In this document: piece by piece, positions 15,966-25,626 of the stretch
Layout of the letters: every line of letters begins with the position of its first letter
Numbering within the stretch: the first letter of the stretch is position 1
Assembly: GCF_013201035.1 (NCBI RefSeq)
Contig: NZ_CP053707.1
Span: 1,612,001-1,676,000, forward strand
Source of the DNA: Arthrobacter sp. NEB 688
Lineage (GTDB): Bacteria > Actinomycetota > Actinomycetes > Actinomycetales > Dermatophilaceae
Reading direction: 5' to 3'
DNA: 64,000 nucleotides
Notes under the pieces: generated by a model
The model's input: the letters and a program-made list of their open reading frames with translations, nothing else
Told to the model about the DNA's origin: nothing
Databases searched by the model: none
Program-made: the position numbers and the translations under genes

Positions 15966-16499
15966 ATGCGCCGCGACCTCGTCATCCGTCCCGAGCGTCC
16001 CGAGGACCTCGCCGCCGTCCGGGACCTCGTCCTCGCCGCCTTCGCGAGCACCGAGTACTCCGACGGCCGCGCCGAGGTGGCGGTCGTCGACGGCCTGCGC
16101 GCCGACGGCGACGTGCTGCCCGCGCTCACCTTCGTCGCCGAGCTGGACGCCGAGGTCGTGGGCTCGGTGACCTGCAGCCGGGCGAGCATGGGGGAGGGGC
16201 GCTCGGTCGGCCTCGGACCGCTCGCGGTGCGGCCCGACCACATGGCCCAGGGCATCGGGTCGGCCCTCGTCGCGTCGGTGGTCGCGACCGCGGAGCAGCT
16301 CGCCGAGCCCTCGGTCGTCCTCCTCGGCGACCCCGGGTTCTACGGCGCCTTCGGCTTCGAGACCGCGGCCGAGCACGGGGTGGGCTCGCCCGGTCCGTGG
16401 GAGGACCGCTTCTTCCAGCTGCTGCGCCTGCGCCCCTGGCGCCCCGAGCTCGCCGGGCCCTTCCGCTACGCCCCGGCCTTCGAGCGGGCGCAGGGCTGA
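15966..16499 (+). CDS. GNAT family N-acetyltransferase
   Basis: 177-residue acetyl-CoA-dependent acyltransferase. The N-terminus IRPERPEDLAAVRDLVLAAF is the first strand and helix of the GNAT fold. The acetyl-CoA loop is QGIGSAL after LGPLAVRPDHMA (about residues 80-104), and the fourth motif contains LGDPGFYGAFGF. This last motif recalls the YhbS-like group. The substrate cannot be told. ATG 15966 follows GGGAGGA with 8 bases between. Separate from the str operon, whose promoter begins just after its stop. Confidence 0.85.
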   Translation: MRRDLVIRPERPEDLAAVRDLVLAAFASTEYSDGRAEVAVVDGLRADGDVLPALTFVAELDAEVVGSVTCSRASMGEGRSVGLGPLAVRPDHMAQGIGSALVASVVATAEQLAEPSVVLLGDPGFYGAFGFETAAEHGVGSPGPWEDRFFQLLRLRPWRPELAGPFRYAPAFERAQG

Positions 16500-16517
16500 G
16501 CCGGGGCGCCGGCAACC

Positions 16518-16549
16518 GATTTGGGCGGCCACGCGCGGCCCGGTATCCT
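16518..16549 (+). promoter_or_regulatory. candidate str operon (rpsL) promoter
   Basis: GATTTG (16518-16523) overlaps the -35 TTGGGC (16521-16526); a 17-base spacer leads to TATCCT (16544-16549). This gives an rpsL leader of about 240 bases, which holds no credible gene. The GATTTG extension recurs at the rpsJ promoter and at two rRNA promoters. Confidence 0.72.
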
Positions 16550-16796
16550 TGGCTGTTGTGTCTGGCTAGGACCAGATCCAGGAGCCGGGACCGACACCGC
16601 GAGGTGACGGGAACGGCCTCGCCCACCTCCTGCCGGGCGCCCCACCACACCACATCCCCCCGGGGAATGGCGCATGGGGAGTGCAGGGAGGAGCAGCCGG
16701 TGCGACACACCCGAACGCGGGGGTCGAGCACCGGCCATGACAAGGAGTGACGGCGCCACCGCCGTCGCTTGACCAGACCAGACCGAAGGACTCAGG

Positions 16797-17171
16797 TTGC
16801 CTACCATCAACCAGCTGGTGCGCAAGGGCCGGCAGGACAAGGCCGTCAAGGCCAAGACCCCTGCCCTCAAGGGCTCCCCGCAGCGCCGCGGCGTGTGCAC
16901 GCGTGTGTACACGACCACCCCCAAGAAGCCGAACTCCGCCCTGCGCAAGGTCGCCCGCGTGCGCCTGACCAGCGGCATCGAGGTCACCGCCTACATCCCC
17001 GGTGTCGGCCACAACCTCCAGGAGCACTCCATGGTGCTCGTCCGCGGCGGTCGCGTGAAGGACCTCCCCGGCGTGCGCTACAAGATCATCCGCGGTGCGC
17101 TCGACACCCAGGGCGTCAAGAACCGCCAGCAGGCTCGCAGCCGCTACGGCGCGAAGAAGGTGAAGGGCTGA
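16797..17171 (+). CDS. rpsL: 30S ribosomal protein S12
   Basis: 124-residue S12 of the decoding centre. Starts at TTG 16797, immediately giving [10 protein letters not shown], the universal N-terminus. Lys43 (TTTPKKPNS) and Lys88 (GRVKDLPG) are both present, the residues whose change gives streptomycin resistance, so the gene looks sensitive. The C-terminus [11 protein letters not shown] is standard. First gene of the str operon; its TGA shares its last base with the rpsG start (TGATG). Confidence 0.98.
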   Translation: MPTINQLVRKGRQDKAVKAKTPALKGSPQRRGVCTRVYTTTPKKPNSALRKVARVRLTSGIEVTAYIPGVGHNLQEHSMVLVRGGRVKDLPGVRYKIIRGALDTQGVKNRQQARSRYGAKKVKG

Positions 17172-17641
17172 TGCCTCGCAAGGGACCCGCTCCGAAGCGG
17201 CCGCTCGTCATCGACCCGGTCCACCAGTCCCCGCTGGTGACCTCGCTGGTCAACAAGGTCCTCCTGGACGGCAAGAAGTCCACCGCCGAGCGCATCGTCT
17301 ACGGCGCGCTCGAGGGCTGCCGCGAGAAGACCGGCACCGACCCGGTGCAGACGCTCAAGCGCGCGCTCGACAACATCAAGCCGACCCTCGAGGTCAAGTC
17401 CCGCCGCGTCGGCGGTGCGACCTACCAGGTCCCGATCGAGGTCAAGCCGAACCGTGCGACGACCCTGTCGCTGCGCTGGCTCGTCGGCTACTCCCGTCAG
17501 CGTCGTGAGAAGACGATGACCGAGCGCCTCATGAACGAGATCCTCGACGCCTCCAACGGCCTGGGTGCCGCGGTGAAGCGTCGCGAGGACACGCACAAGA
17601 TGGCCGAGTCGAACAAGGCCTTCGCGCACTACCGCTGGTGA
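17171..17641 (+). CDS. rpsG: 30S ribosomal protein S7
   Basis: 156-residue S7, primary binder of the 3' domain of 16S rRNA. ATG 17171 gives [10 protein letters not shown], usual for actinobacteria. The core ([56 protein letters not shown]) and the C-terminal helix ([14 protein letters not shown]) are complete. It overlaps rpsL by one base. fusA follows after a 104-base gap. In E. coli S7 represses the str operon; whether it does so here cannot be seen. Confidence 0.98.
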   Translation: MPRKGPAPKRPLVIDPVHQSPLVTSLVNKVLLDGKKSTAERIVYGALEGCREKTGTDPVQTLKRALDNIKPTLEVKSRRVGGATYQVPIEVKPNRATTLSLRWLVGYSRQRREKTMTERLMNEILDASNGLGAAVKRREDTHKMAESNKAFAHYRW

Positions 17642-17745
17642 CCCCGTCCGGGGAGCCGCGCCGCCCCGCGGCCGGCTCCCCGGGCCACCGGTGCACGACC
17701 GCACCACCCCGCACCACCCGAAGCGACGAGACGAGAGCACTGAAC

Positions 17746-19860
17746 GTGGCACAGGACGTCCTGACGGACCTCAACAAGGTCCGCAACATCGGCATCATGG
17801 CGCACATCGACGCCGGCAAGACGACGGCGACCGAGCGCATCCTCTTCTACACCGGTGTCAACCGGAAGATGGGTGAGACGCACGACGGCGCCTCCACCAC
17901 CGACTGGATGGAGCAGGAGAAGGAGCGGGGGATCACCATCACCTCCGCCGCCGTCACCTCCTTCTGGGAGGGGTCGCAGATCAACATCATCGACACCCCC
18001 GGTCACGTCGACTTCACGGTCGAGGTCGAGCGCTCCCTGCGCGTCCTCGACGGCGCCGTCGCCGTCTTCGACGGCAAGGAGGGCGTGGAGCCCCAGTCCG
18101 AGACGGTCTGGCGCCAGGCCGACAAGTACAACGTCCCCCGCATCTGCTTCGTCAACAAGATGGACAAGCTCGGCGCGGACTTCTACTTCACCGTCGACAC
18201 CATCAAGGACCGCCTCGGCGCGGAGCCCCTCGTGCTCCAGCTGCCGATCGGCGCCGAGAACGACTTCGTCGGTGTCGTCGACCTCATCTTCAAGCGCGCT
18301 CTCGTGTGGGAGGGCGACGCCAAGGGCGACGTCACCATGGGCGCCAAGTACGAGATCCAGGACATCCCGGCCGACCTCGTCGAGCGCGTGGAGGAGTACC
18401 GCCACCACCTCATCGAGCGCGTCGCCGAGTCCGACGACGCCCTCATGGAGAAGTACCTCGAGGGTGGCGAGCTCACGCCCGAGGAGCTCAAGGCCGGCAT
18501 CCGCAAGATGACGATCTCCTCCGAGGTCTACCCCGTCCTGTGCGGCTCCGCGTTCAAGAACCGCGGCGTCCAGCCGATGCTCGACGCGGTCGTCGACTAC
18601 CTCCCCTCGCCGCTCGACGTGCCGGCGATGGAGGGTCACGCCCCGGGCAACGAGGAGGAGAAGGTCGAGCGCAAGCCCAGCAAGGACGAGCCGTTCTCCG
18701 CGCTCGCCTTCAAGGTCGCCTCGCACCCGTTCTTCGGCACGCTGACCTTCATCCGCGTCTACTCCGGCCACATCTCCGCCGGCACCCAGGTGCTCAACAG
18801 CACCAAGGTCAAGAAGGAGCGCATCGGGAAGCTCTTCCAGATGCACGCCAACAAGGAGAACCCGGTCGAGGACGCGATGGCCGGCCACATCTACGCCGCC
18901 ATCGGCCTGAAGACCACGACCACCGGTGACACGCTCTGCGACATCGACAAGCCGGTCGTGCTCGAGTCGATGACCTTCCCCGAGCCCGTCATCCAGGTTG
19001 CCATCGAGCCCAAGACCAAGGGTGACCAGGAGAAGCTCGGCACCGCGATCCAGAAGCTGGCCGAGGAGGACCCGACCTTCCAGGTGCACCTCGACGAGGA
19101 CACCGGCCAGACGATCATCGCCGGCATGGGCGAGCTCCACCTCGACATCCTCGTCGACCGCATGCGGCGCGAGTTCAAGGTCGAGGCGAACGTCGGCAAG
19201 CCGCAGGTCGCCTACCGCGAGACCATCAAGCGGACCCTCGAGCGCTACGACTACACCCACAAGAAGCAGACGGGTGGCTCGGGCCAGTTCGCGAAGGTCC
19301 AGATCGCGCTGGAGCCCCTGGACACCGCCGACGGCGAGCTCTACGAGTTCTCCAACAAGGTGACCGGTGGTCGCATCCCGCGCGAGTACATCCCGTCGGT
19401 CGACGCCGGCATCCAGGACGCCATGCAGTACGGCGTGCTCGCCGGCTACCCGCTGGTCGGCATCAAGGCGACGCTCCTCGACGGTGCGTACCACGACGTC
19501 GACTCCTCGGAGATGGCGTTCAAGATCGCCGGCTCGATGGCGCTCAAGGAGGCCGTCCGCAAGTGCGAGCCGGTCCTCCTCGAGCCGATGATGGCCGTCG
19601 AGGTCCGCACCCCCGAGGACTACATGGGTGAGGTCATCGGCGACATCAACTCGCGGCGTGGCCACATCCAGGCCATGGAGGACATCTCCGGCGCCAAGGT
19701 CGTCCGCGGCCTGGTCCCGCTGTCGGAGATGTTCGGGTACGTCGGCGACCTGCGGTCCAAGACCCAGGGTCGGGCGAACTACTCGATGGAGTTCGACTCC
19801 TACGCCGAGGTCCCCAAGTCGGTGGCCGAGGAGATCATCAAGAAGACCCGGGGCGAGTGA
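17746..19860 (+). CDS. fusA: elongation factor G
   Basis: 704-residue translational GTPase that drives translocation and, with RRF, ribosome recycling. GTG 17746 yields [26 protein letters not shown]; open frame upstream is only intergenic. G1 is AHIDAGKT, G3 DTPGHVDF, G4 NKMD, and the switch region shows [12 protein letters not shown]. Domains II to V follow, with [11 protein letters not shown] in domain IV and a normal C-terminus. Third gene of the str operon; the last bases seem to include a -10 box for tuf. Confidence 0.98.
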   Translation: MAQDVLTDLNKVRNIGIMAHIDAGKTTATERILFYTGVNRKMGETHDGASTTDWMEQEKERGITITSAAVTSFWEGSQINIIDTPGHVDFTVEVERSLRVLDGAVAVFDGKEGVEPQSETVWRQADKYNVPRICFVNKMDKLGADFYFTVDTIKDRLGAEPLVLQLPIGAENDFVGVVDLIFKRALVWEGDAKGDVTMGAKYEIQDIPADLVERVEEYRHHLIERVAESDDALMEKYLEGGELTPEELKAGIRKMTISSEVYPVLCGSAFKNRGVQPMLDAVVDYLPSPLDVPAMEGHAPGNEEEKVERKPSKDEPFSALAFKVASHPFFGTLTFIRVYSGHISAGTQVLNSTKVKKERIGKLFQMHANKENPVEDAMAGHIYAAIGLKTTTTGDTLCDIDKPVVLESMTFPEPVIQVAIEPKTKGDQEKLGTAIQKLAEEDPTFQVHLDEDTGQTIIAGMGELHLDILVDRMRREFKVEANVGKPQVAYRETIKRTLERYDYTHKKQTGGSGQFAKVQIALEPLDTADGELYEFSNKVTGGRIPREYIPSVDAGIQDAMQYGVLAGYPLVGIKATLLDGAYHDVDSSEMAFKIAGSMALKEAVRKCEPVLLEPMMAVEVRTPEDYMGEVIGDINSRRGHIQAMEDISGAKVVRGLVPLSEMFGYVGDLRSKTQGRANYSMEFDSYAEVPKSVAEEIIKKTRGE

Positions 19861-19864
19861 CCGC

Positions 19865-19870
19865 TACAGT
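19865..19870 (+). promoter_or_regulatory. candidate tuf promoter -10 box
   Basis: TACAGT in the context GCTACAGTG, five bases after the fusA stop; no good -35 is visible at 16-18 bases upstream. The same nine bases occur at a candidate rRNA promoter (49669-49677). It would give a tuf leader of about 105 bases. Confidence 0.45.
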
Positions 19871-19980
19871 GGTCGCTGATCTCGCCTGAGAGAAGCACTT
19901 CCAACCAACCCCCAGACGACGCCACGTCCTGCCCGGTCGTAACGGCGTTACCGAGAAATCAGTCCTGAGGAGGACATCAA

Positions 19981-21177
19981 GTGGCGAAGGCAAAGTTCGA
20001 GCGGACCAAGCCGCACGTCAACATCGGCACCATCGGTCACATCGACCACGGTAAGACGACGCTGACTGCTGCGATCTCCAAGGTCCTGCACGACAAGTAC
20101 CCGGACCTGAACCCCCAGTTCGCGTTCGACGACATCGACAAGGCGCCCGAGGAGAAGCAGCGCGGTATCACGATCTCCATCGCGCACATCGAGTACCAGA
20201 CCGAGGGCCGTCACTACGCCCACGTCGACTGCCCGGGCCACGCCGACTACGTGAAGAACATGATCACGGGTGCGGCGCAGATGGACGGCGCGATCCTCGT
20301 CGTCGCCGCCACCGACGGTCCGATGCCGCAGACGAAGGAGCACGTCCTCCTGGCCCGCCAGGTCGGCGTCCCCTACGTCGTCGTGGCGCTCAACAAGGCC
20401 GACATGGTCGACGACGAGGAGATCCTCGAGCTCGTCGAGATGGAGGTCCGCGAGCTGCTGAGCTCCTACGAGTTCCCCGGTGACGACCTCCCCGTCGTCA
20501 AGGTCTCGGCGCTCAAGGCGCTCGAGGGCGACGCCGAGTGGGGCCAGACGGTCCTCGAGCTCATGGACGCCGTGGACAACTACATCCCGGAGCCGGAGCG
20601 CGACACCGACAAGCCGTTCCTCATGCCCGTCGAGGACGTCTTCACGATCACCGGTCGTGGCACCGTCGTCACCGGCCGCATCGAGCGCGGTGTCCTCAAG
20701 GTCAACGAGGAGGTCGAGATCGTCGGCATCCACACCGGCCCGGCCACCAAGACCACGGCCACCGGCATCGAGATGTTCCGCAAGCTCCTCGACGAGGGTC
20801 GTGCGGGCGAGAACGTCGGGCTGCTCCTGCGCGGCATCAAGCGCGAGGACGTCGAGCGCGGCCAGGTCGTCGTCAAGCCGGGGTCGATCACCCCGCACAC
20901 CGGCTTCGACGCCAACGTCTACATCCTGTCCAAGGACGAGGGTGGCCGTCACACCCCGTTCTACGACAACTACCGCCCGCAGTTCTACTTCCGGACCACG
21001 GACGTCACCGGTGTCGTGACGCTGCCGGAGGGCACCGAGATGGTCATGCCCGGTGACAACACCGAGATGGCCGTCGAGCTCATCCAGCCCATCGCCATGG
21101 AGGAGGGCCTCAAGTTCGCCATCCGCGAGGGAGGCCGCACCGTCGGCGCCGGCCGGGTCACCAAGATCACCAAGTGA
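19981..21177 (+). CDS. tuf: elongation factor Tu
   Basis: 398-residue GTPase that brings aminoacyl-tRNA to the ribosome. GTG 19981 follows GAGGAGGA. G1 GHIDHGKT, G3 DCPGHADY, G4 NKAD and the effector region [10 protein letters not shown] are intact. Domain II ([15 protein letters not shown]) and domain III ([27 protein letters not shown]) are complete. The insertion around [15 protein letters not shown] is typical of actinobacterial EF-Tu. Last gene of the str operon; a long hairpin follows 27 bases later. Confidence 0.98.
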   Translation: MAKAKFERTKPHVNIGTIGHIDHGKTTLTAAISKVLHDKYPDLNPQFAFDDIDKAPEEKQRGITISIAHIEYQTEGRHYAHVDCPGHADYVKNMITGAAQMDGAILVVAATDGPMPQTKEHVLLARQVGVPYVVVALNKADMVDDEEILELVEMEVRELLSSYEFPGDDLPVVKVSALKALEGDAEWGQTVLELMDAVDNYIPEPERDTDKPFLMPVEDVFTITGRGTVVTGRIERGVLKVNEEVEIVGIHTGPATKTTATGIEMFRKLLDEGRAGENVGLLLRGIKREDVERGQVVVKPGSITPHTGFDANVYILSKDEGGRHTPFYDNYRPQFYFRTTDVTGVVTLPEGTEMVMPGDNTEMAVELIQPIAMEEGLKFAIREGGRTVGAGRVTKITK

Positions 21178-21204
21178 CCTGACGCCGGTCACCGACCGGC
21201 AGCT

Positions 21205-21248
21205 CGTCGAAGGGCCCGCATCCCCCCGGGGGTGCGGGCCCTTCGACG
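21205..21248. terminator. bidirectional terminator hairpin after tuf
   Basis: A perfect 16-base inverted repeat (CGTCGAAGGGCCCGCA and complement) with a C-rich/G-rich top, lying between the convergent tuf and LysR genes. Perfect symmetry means it can act on both strands. Confidence 0.85.
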
Positions 21249-21263
21249 TGCCCGGGCCGGCGC

Positions 21264-22184
21264 TCAGGGCACGGGGAAGAGCCGCCGGCCGGCGACGTCG
21301 GCGAGGGCCTCGCGGACCCGGGCGATGGCGGGGGAGGGGGCCATCGTGCGTCGCCAGGTCATCATGACGCGGCGGGTCGGCACGGGGTCGGTCAGCGGGA
21401 CCGCGACGACGGAGGGCGGCAGCTCCTCGCGCCCGAGCCGGGGGACGAGGCTGACGCAGACCCCCTCGGCGACGAGGCCCACGTGCGAGGCGAACTCCCA
21501 CGACCAGTGCCGGATGCGCGGGCGGGTCCCGTGCAGGTCGAACATGTGGGTCAGCCACCCGTGGCACACCGACCCCTCGGGGGCGCAGACCCAGTCGTCG
21601 TCGACGAGGTCGAGCGCGGTGGCGCTGCGCGCCCCGGCGAGCGGGTGGTCGCGGTGCACGAGCACGTCGGCGGTGTCGACCCCGAGGCCGACGACCTCGA
21701 CGTGCTCGGGGAAGGGCAGGGGCAGGTCGCCCCAGTTGTGGACCAGGGCCGCGTCGGCGCCGCCGGCGGCGACGAGGGCGATGGCCTCGTGCGGGTCGCG
21801 CTCGACGAGGGTGACGGTCAGGCCCGGCTCGTCGGTGGCGAGGGCGCGCAGGGCCGGGGCGAGCAGGCCGCGCACGGCGGTCGAGAACGCGACGAGCCGG
21901 ACGCTGCCGACGACGGGGCCGCCCGTGACCCGCCCGAGCCCGGACTCGAGGCGCTCGAGCCGGGCGAGGATGTCGCCGCCCTCGTCGACGAGGTGGCGCC
22001 CGAGCTCGGTGAGCATCACCCCGCGGCCGACCCGCTCGAGGACCGGCCCACCGACCCGGCGCTCCAGCCGCTTGACCTGCTGCGAGACCGCCGAGGGCGT
22101 GTACCCCAGCTCGGTGGCGGCGCCGCCGACCGAGCCGGTGCGCCGGACGGCGGCGAGGGTCGCGAGGTGCTCGAGCTCGATCAT
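21264..22184 (-). CDS. LysR family transcriptional regulator
   Basis: 306-residue LysR-type regulator on the minus strand. N-terminal winged helix-turn-helix at residues 1-60 (LEHLATLAAVRRTGSVGGAATELGYTPSAVSQQVKRLERRVG), linker helix, then the effector-binding fold (residues 90-295; GSVRLVAFSTAVRGLLAPAL, VTLVERDPHEAIALVAAGGADAALVH). ATG at 22184-22182 is directly next to a perfect palindrome. It is divergent from an EamA-type exporter gene, the usual LysR-target arrangement, so it probably controls that exporter. The ligand is unknown. Confidence 0.92.
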   Translation of the reverse strand: MIELEHLATLAAVRRTGSVGGAATELGYTPSAVSQQVKRLERRVGGPVLERVGRGVMLTELGRHLVDEGGDILARLERLESGLGRVTGGPVVGSVRLVAFSTAVRGLLAPALRALATDEPGLTVTLVERDPHEAIALVAAGGADAALVHNWGDLPLPFPEHVEVVGLGVDTADVLVHRDHPLAGARSATALDLVDDDWVCAPEGSVCHGWLTHMFDLHGTRPRIRHWSWEFASHVGLVAEGVCVSLVPRLGREELPPSVVAVPLTDPVPTRRVMMTWRRTMAPSPAIARVREALADVAGRRLFPVP

Positions 22185-22198
22185 GTAGCGACGCTACA
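22184..22198. promoter_or_regulatory. candidate LysR operator palindrome
   Basis: TGTAGCG-A-CGCTACA, a perfect 7-base inverted repeat around one central base, touching the LysR start codon in the 74-base space between LysR and the exporter gene. It suits LysR-type dyad sites and could control both genes. Confidence 0.55.
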
Positions 22199-22258
22199 CG
22201 GAATCATGGCCGATCCTGCGCTGGTGCTGAACGGTCTTCGACGGCGAGGATGGTCCCC

Positions 22259-23191
22259 ATGCCCCTGCGCGACACCCTCTCCGCCCTCCTCGTCATGGTC
22301 GTCTGGGGGATGAACTTCGTCGTCATCGAGCGTGGGCTCGACGGGGTGCCGCCGCTGCTCTTCGTCGCGCTGCGCTTCGCCGTCGTCCTGCTCGCCCTCC
22401 CGTTCGTCGCCCGGCCGGCCGCGCCCCTGCGCCGGGTCCTCGCCGTCGGGGCGTGCATGAGCCTCGGGCAGTTCGGGCTCCTCTACACGGCCCTGGCCCT
22501 CGGGATGCCGCCCGGCCTGGCCTCGCTCGTGCTCCAGGCCCAGGCCGTCCTCACCGTCGGGCTCGCCGCCCTCGTCCTCGGGGAGCGCCCGCTGCGGGTG
22601 CAGCTGGCCGGCGTGGGCCTCGGGGCCGTGGGGCTCGGTGTCGTCGCCCTCGGTCGCGGGGGCAGCGTCCCGGCGGTGGCCCTCGTCGTCTGCGTGCTCG
22701 CGGCGCTGTCGTGGGCCACCGGCAACGTGCTCGTCCGCCGGCTCGGGGTGCCCGGCGGCCTCGGCCTCACCGTGTGGTCGGCGCTCGTCGTGCCGGTGCC
22801 GGCCCTCGGGCTGAGCCTCCTGCTCGACGGCCCGGCGGTCGTCGGCGACGCCCTGGCCCACCTCTCGCTCGTCACCTGGCTCTCGACCGCGTACACCGCG
22901 GTGCTCGCGAGCCTCGTCGGCTACGGCATCTGGAACCGGCTGCTCGAGCGCCATCCGGCCTCGGACGTCGCGCCCTTCACGCTCCTCGTCCCGCCGATCG
23001 GCATCGTCACCGCCTGGCTCGCCGACGGCGAGGTCCCGACCCTGCTCGTCGTGCTGGGCGGCGTGCTGCTCGTCCTCGGCGTCGGCCTGGTCACCCTGGG
23101 GCCGCGGTGGCGGGGTCGGCCGCGGTCCGGGGTGACGGCGCTCGGGGCAGCCGGCGCACGGAGCGCGACAGCAGCACGAGCAGCGCGATGA
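22259..23191 (+). CDS. EamA/DMT family transporter
   Basis: 310-residue membrane protein of the drug/metabolite transporter superfamily with about ten helices in two repeated EamA halves: MPLRDTLSALLVMVVWGMNFVVIERG opens the first (WG.N.V motif) and ALSWATGNVLVRRLG the second. Such proteins export amino acids or other small metabolites. Start ATG 22259 was preferred: GAGGAT ends 7 bases before it, which fits a leaderless start; ATG 22250 is the alternative. Divergent from the LysR gene. Its last 101 bases overlap the 3' end of the MFS gene on the other strand. Confidence 0.88.
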   Translation: MPLRDTLSALLVMVVWGMNFVVIERGLDGVPPLLFVALRFAVVLLALPFVARPAAPLRRVLAVGACMSLGQFGLLYTALALGMPPGLASLVLQAQAVLTVGLAALVLGERPLRVQLAGVGLGAVGLGVVALGRGGSVPAVALVVCVLAALSWATGNVLVRRLGVPGGLGLTVWSALVVPVPALGLSLLLDGPAVVGDALAHLSLVTWLSTAYTAVLASLVGYGIWNRLLERHPASDVAPFTLLVPPIGIVTAWLADGEVPTLLVVLGGVLLVLGVGLVTLGPRWRGRPRSGVTALGAAGARSATAARAAR

Positions 23192-24362
23192 CGACATAGG
23201 CGACACCGCTCCACAGCACGACCGGCCCGACGCCGAAGCGGTCCCCCAGCGGGCCGTACACCAGCTGCCCGACCGGCATCGCCACGAGCGACCCGAGGGC
23301 GTCGTAGGAGTAGGCGCGCGAGAGCTGGGCCTCCGGGACGTTCTCCTGCACGGCGAGGTTCCACCCCATCCCGAAGACCTCGAGGCCGACGCCGGCCACG
23401 CAGGTCAGGACGAGCAGGGGTAGCACCCGGGCGTCGAGGCCGAGCGCGATCATGGGGAGCCCGAGCAGGGCGACGGCGGGCAGGCCGACGAGCAGCGGCC
23501 GGGGCATCCGGACCCGCAGGAGGGCCACGGTGCCGAGGAGCGCACCGGCGGCCTCCGCGGAGAGCGCCCAGCCCCAGGCCTGGCGACCGATGGTGTCCTC
23601 CGCGAGGGCGGGGCCGAGGGTCAGCCACGCACCGCCGCCGATGGCGTTGAGGACGCCGAAGGCCGCGACGACGACCCACAGCCAGGTGGTGCGCCGGAAC
23701 AGCCGCCACCCCTCGCGCAGCTCGACGAGCGTCGACGCCCGCGGCCCGGCGCGCTCGGCGGGCGCCCGTCGTGGAGCGGACCGGCGCACGGGCAGGAGCA
23801 GCACGGCGGCGACGAACCAGGCCGCGGCGTCGGCGAGCACCGCCCACCCGGAGCCGACGGTGACCACGAGGAGGGTGCCGAGGCTCGGGCCGGCGACCGC
23901 GGTGAGACCCCGGGTCATGCTCACGAGGGCGTTGGCCCGCTGGAGCTCGTCCGCGGGGACGAGGGTCGGCACCATCCCCGCCATCGCCGGCCACCCCACC
24001 CCCGTGGCGGCCCCCTGCAGCGCCTGGAGGACGACCACCGCCCAGAGCGGGGCGTGGCCGGTGAGGAGGAGGGCGGCGGTGGCCGCCTGGAGCAGGCCGC
24101 TGGAGAGGTTGGAGGCCTGCAGGACCAGGGAGCGGGGGAGCCGGTCGGCCAGCACCCCGCCGAACAGGAGGAGGGCGACCATCGGGAGCGTGCGCGCCGC
24201 GAGCACCTGCCCGAGGGCGGTGGTCGACCCCCCGAGGTCGAGGACCGCGAAGGCCAGCGCCACGGTGGCGGCCGTGGTGCCGAGCAGGTTGACGCCGCGG
24301 GAGGCGAGGTACCAGGCGAAGGCCGGGTGCCGCAGGGGGCCCGCCGAGGGGAGGAGGCTCAC
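23091..24362 (-). CDS. MFS transporter
   Basis: 423-residue major facilitator protein with about twelve membrane helices. The GTG start (24362-24360) overlaps the stop of the ArsR gene by 4 bases, so the pair is one operon. The first helices are preceded by HPAFAWYLASRGVNLLGT, and the loop between helices 2 and 3 reads GGVLADRLPRSLVL, the MFS loop motif (G..AD...R). The overall pattern is that of the MFS_3/enterobactin-exporter-like group. Substrate unknown; export of a toxic compound sensed by the ArsR protein is an inference. Confidence 0.88.
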   Translation of the reverse strand: MSLLPSAGPLRHPAFAWYLASRGVNLLGTTAATVALAFAVLDLGGSTTALGQVLAARTLPMVALLLFGGVLADRLPRSLVLQASNLSSGLLQAATAALLLTGHAPLWAVVVLQALQGAATGVGWPAMAGMVPTLVPADELQRANALVSMTRGLTAVAGPSLGTLLVVTVGSGWAVLADAAAWFVAAVLLLPVRRSAPRRAPAERAGPRASTLVELREGWRLFRRTTWLWVVVAAFGVLNAIGGGAWLTLGPALAEDTIGRQAWGWALSAEAAGALLGTVALLRVRMPRPLLVGLPAVALLGLPMIALGLDARVLPLLVLTCVAGVGLEVFGMGWNLAVQENVPEAQLSRAYSYDALGSLVAMPVGQLVYGPLGDRFGVGPVVLWSGVAYVVIALLVLLSRSVRRLPRAPSPRTAADPATAAPG

Positions 24363-24883
24363 CGTGGGTCCATCGCGAAGGCGAACAGCGAGAGGTTGAC
24401 GAGCGTCGTGCCCTCGCTGCGCGGCGCCCGCGCGCCGTCGTGCACGAGGGTGGCGGCCTCGAGCAGGAGCTCGCGGGCGCGCAGCCAGGTCTCCTCCTCG
24501 ACCCACAGCTCGGCATCCGTGACGAGCCCCGGCAGGTCGCGCCGCCGGTCGCGGTAGCGGCGCTGCACCTCCTGGGCGGCGGCCCGCACGACGAGCTCGG
24601 CCGCACCCGGGTCGACCTCACCACCGGTCGTTGAGCCGGGGCGGTCCTCCTCGCGCCACGGGTGGCGGTAGCGCACCGCGCGCCCGCCGCGGATGCTCTC
24701 CTCGCCCGCGACGACGAGCTCGCCGGCGTCGCGCAGGAGGCGCAGGTGGTAGGAGGCGTTGGCGTGCGTGAGCCCCAGCTCCCGGGCGACGTCCGCCGCC
24801 GTGAGGGCGCTGCCGGTGAGCAGCGACAGGATGCGCAGCCGGGTGGGGTGGGCGAGGGCCCGCAGGTGGCCGGGATCGGTCAT
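24359..24883 (-). CDS. ArsR-type helix-turn-helix regulator
   Basis: 174-residue regulator. Start ATG 24883 is preceded by GGAGG; an upstream TTG would lack a ribosome site. The N-terminal winged helix domain (HLRALAHPTRLRILSLLTGSALTAADVARELGLTHANASYHLRLLRDAGELV) is an ArsR/HTH_20 fold. The C-terminal half (about 90 residues) is helical with Arg/Glu-rich segments and no Cys motif, so it is not a classical metal sensor. The pair of repeated sites just upstream suggests autoregulation, with the MFS gene under the same control. Confidence 0.88.
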   Translation of the reverse strand: MTDPGHLRALAHPTRLRILSLLTGSALTAADVARELGLTHANASYHLRLLRDAGELVVAGEESIRGGRAVRYRHPWREEDRPGSTTGGEVDPGAAELVVRAAAQEVQRRYRDRRRDLPGLVTDAELWVEEETWLRARELLLEAATLVHDGARAPRSEGTTLVNLSLFAFAMDPR

Positions 24884-24892
24884 CACTACCTC

Positions 24893-24951
24893 CAAAGGGT
24901 TCTTGGGGAGTGTGACGCCGCTGGTCCGCCTGTGTCAAACAGTTCTTGGGG
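24893..24951. promoter_or_regulatory. two repeated operator-like sites upstream of the ArsR gene
   Basis: CAAANNNTTCTTGGGG occurs at 24893-24908 (spacer GGG) and 24936-24951 (spacer CAG), in the same orientation and 43 bases apart, close to four helical turns. Each contains a partial dyad (CAA...TTG). The first overlaps the ribosome site of the ArsR gene. Confidence 0.55.
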
Positions 24952-25013
24952 GGTGCTCGACGCGCCGCGCCCGTGGACGTTCCGGGGGAGGGGCGCCCGA
25001 CGGTGTAGCGCCC

Positions 25014-25046
25014 GATTTGGTCGGGGCCCGGGGGCTCTGGCAGACT
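25014..25046 (+). promoter_or_regulatory. candidate S10 operon promoter
   Basis: GATTTG (25014-25019) overlapping TTGGTC (25017-25022), 18-base spacer, CAGACT (25041-25046). The leader to rpsJ would be about 255 bases; I see no gene in it. Confidence 0.6.
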
Positions 25047-25309
25047 AGCGGGGTTGCTTGGCGTGCGTCCGCGTCCCAGACCGGGACAGGATGCCCACCG
25101 CGACGAGGTACTGAACCGCCGGACGGCGGGGCGGCTCGTCGGCGAAGAGCCAGGCCCGGTTCCACCGGACAGCCAGACCCACGGACGAGCTGCGAGAGAT
25201 CGCACACGCCCGGACTGCGGAAACAGGGCGACACGCCCGACCGCGGGGGTCGGAAGTCCACGGGCCGGCACTTTGACAGATGGACGGCGAGAGAGAGACG
25301 GAACAACAG

Positions 25310-25618
25310 ATGGCGGGACAGAAGATCCGCATCCGGTTGAAGTCGTATGACCACGAGGTCATCGACAGCTCGGCGCGCAAGATCGTCGACACCGTGACCC
25401 GCGCGGGTGCGACCGTGGTTGGCCCCGTGCCGCTGCCGACGGAGAAGAACGTCTTCTGCGTCATCCGGTCGCCGCACAAGTACAAGGACAGCCGCGAGCA
25501 CTTCGAGATGCGCACGCACAAGCGCCTCATCGACATCATCGACCCGACGCCCAAGGCCGTCGACTCGCTGATGCGTCTCGACCTCCCGGCTGACGTCAAC
25601 ATCGAGATCAAGCTCTGA
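25310..25618 (+). CDS. rpsJ: 30S ribosomal protein S10
   Basis: 102-residue S10, 30S head protein and NusB partner in antitermination. Start ATG 25310 ([21 protein letters not shown]) agrees with actinobacterial S10; an in-frame ATG at 25280 would add ten residues that are not part of the family. The signature [39 protein letters not shown] is complete. First gene of the S10 operon. Confidence 0.97.
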   Translation: MAGQKIRIRLKSYDHEVIDSSARKIVDTVTRAGATVVGPVPLPTEKNVFCVIRSPHKYKDSREHFEMRTHKRLIDIIDPTPKAVDSLMRLDLPADVNIEIKL

Positions 25619-25626
25619 GGCTCGCG

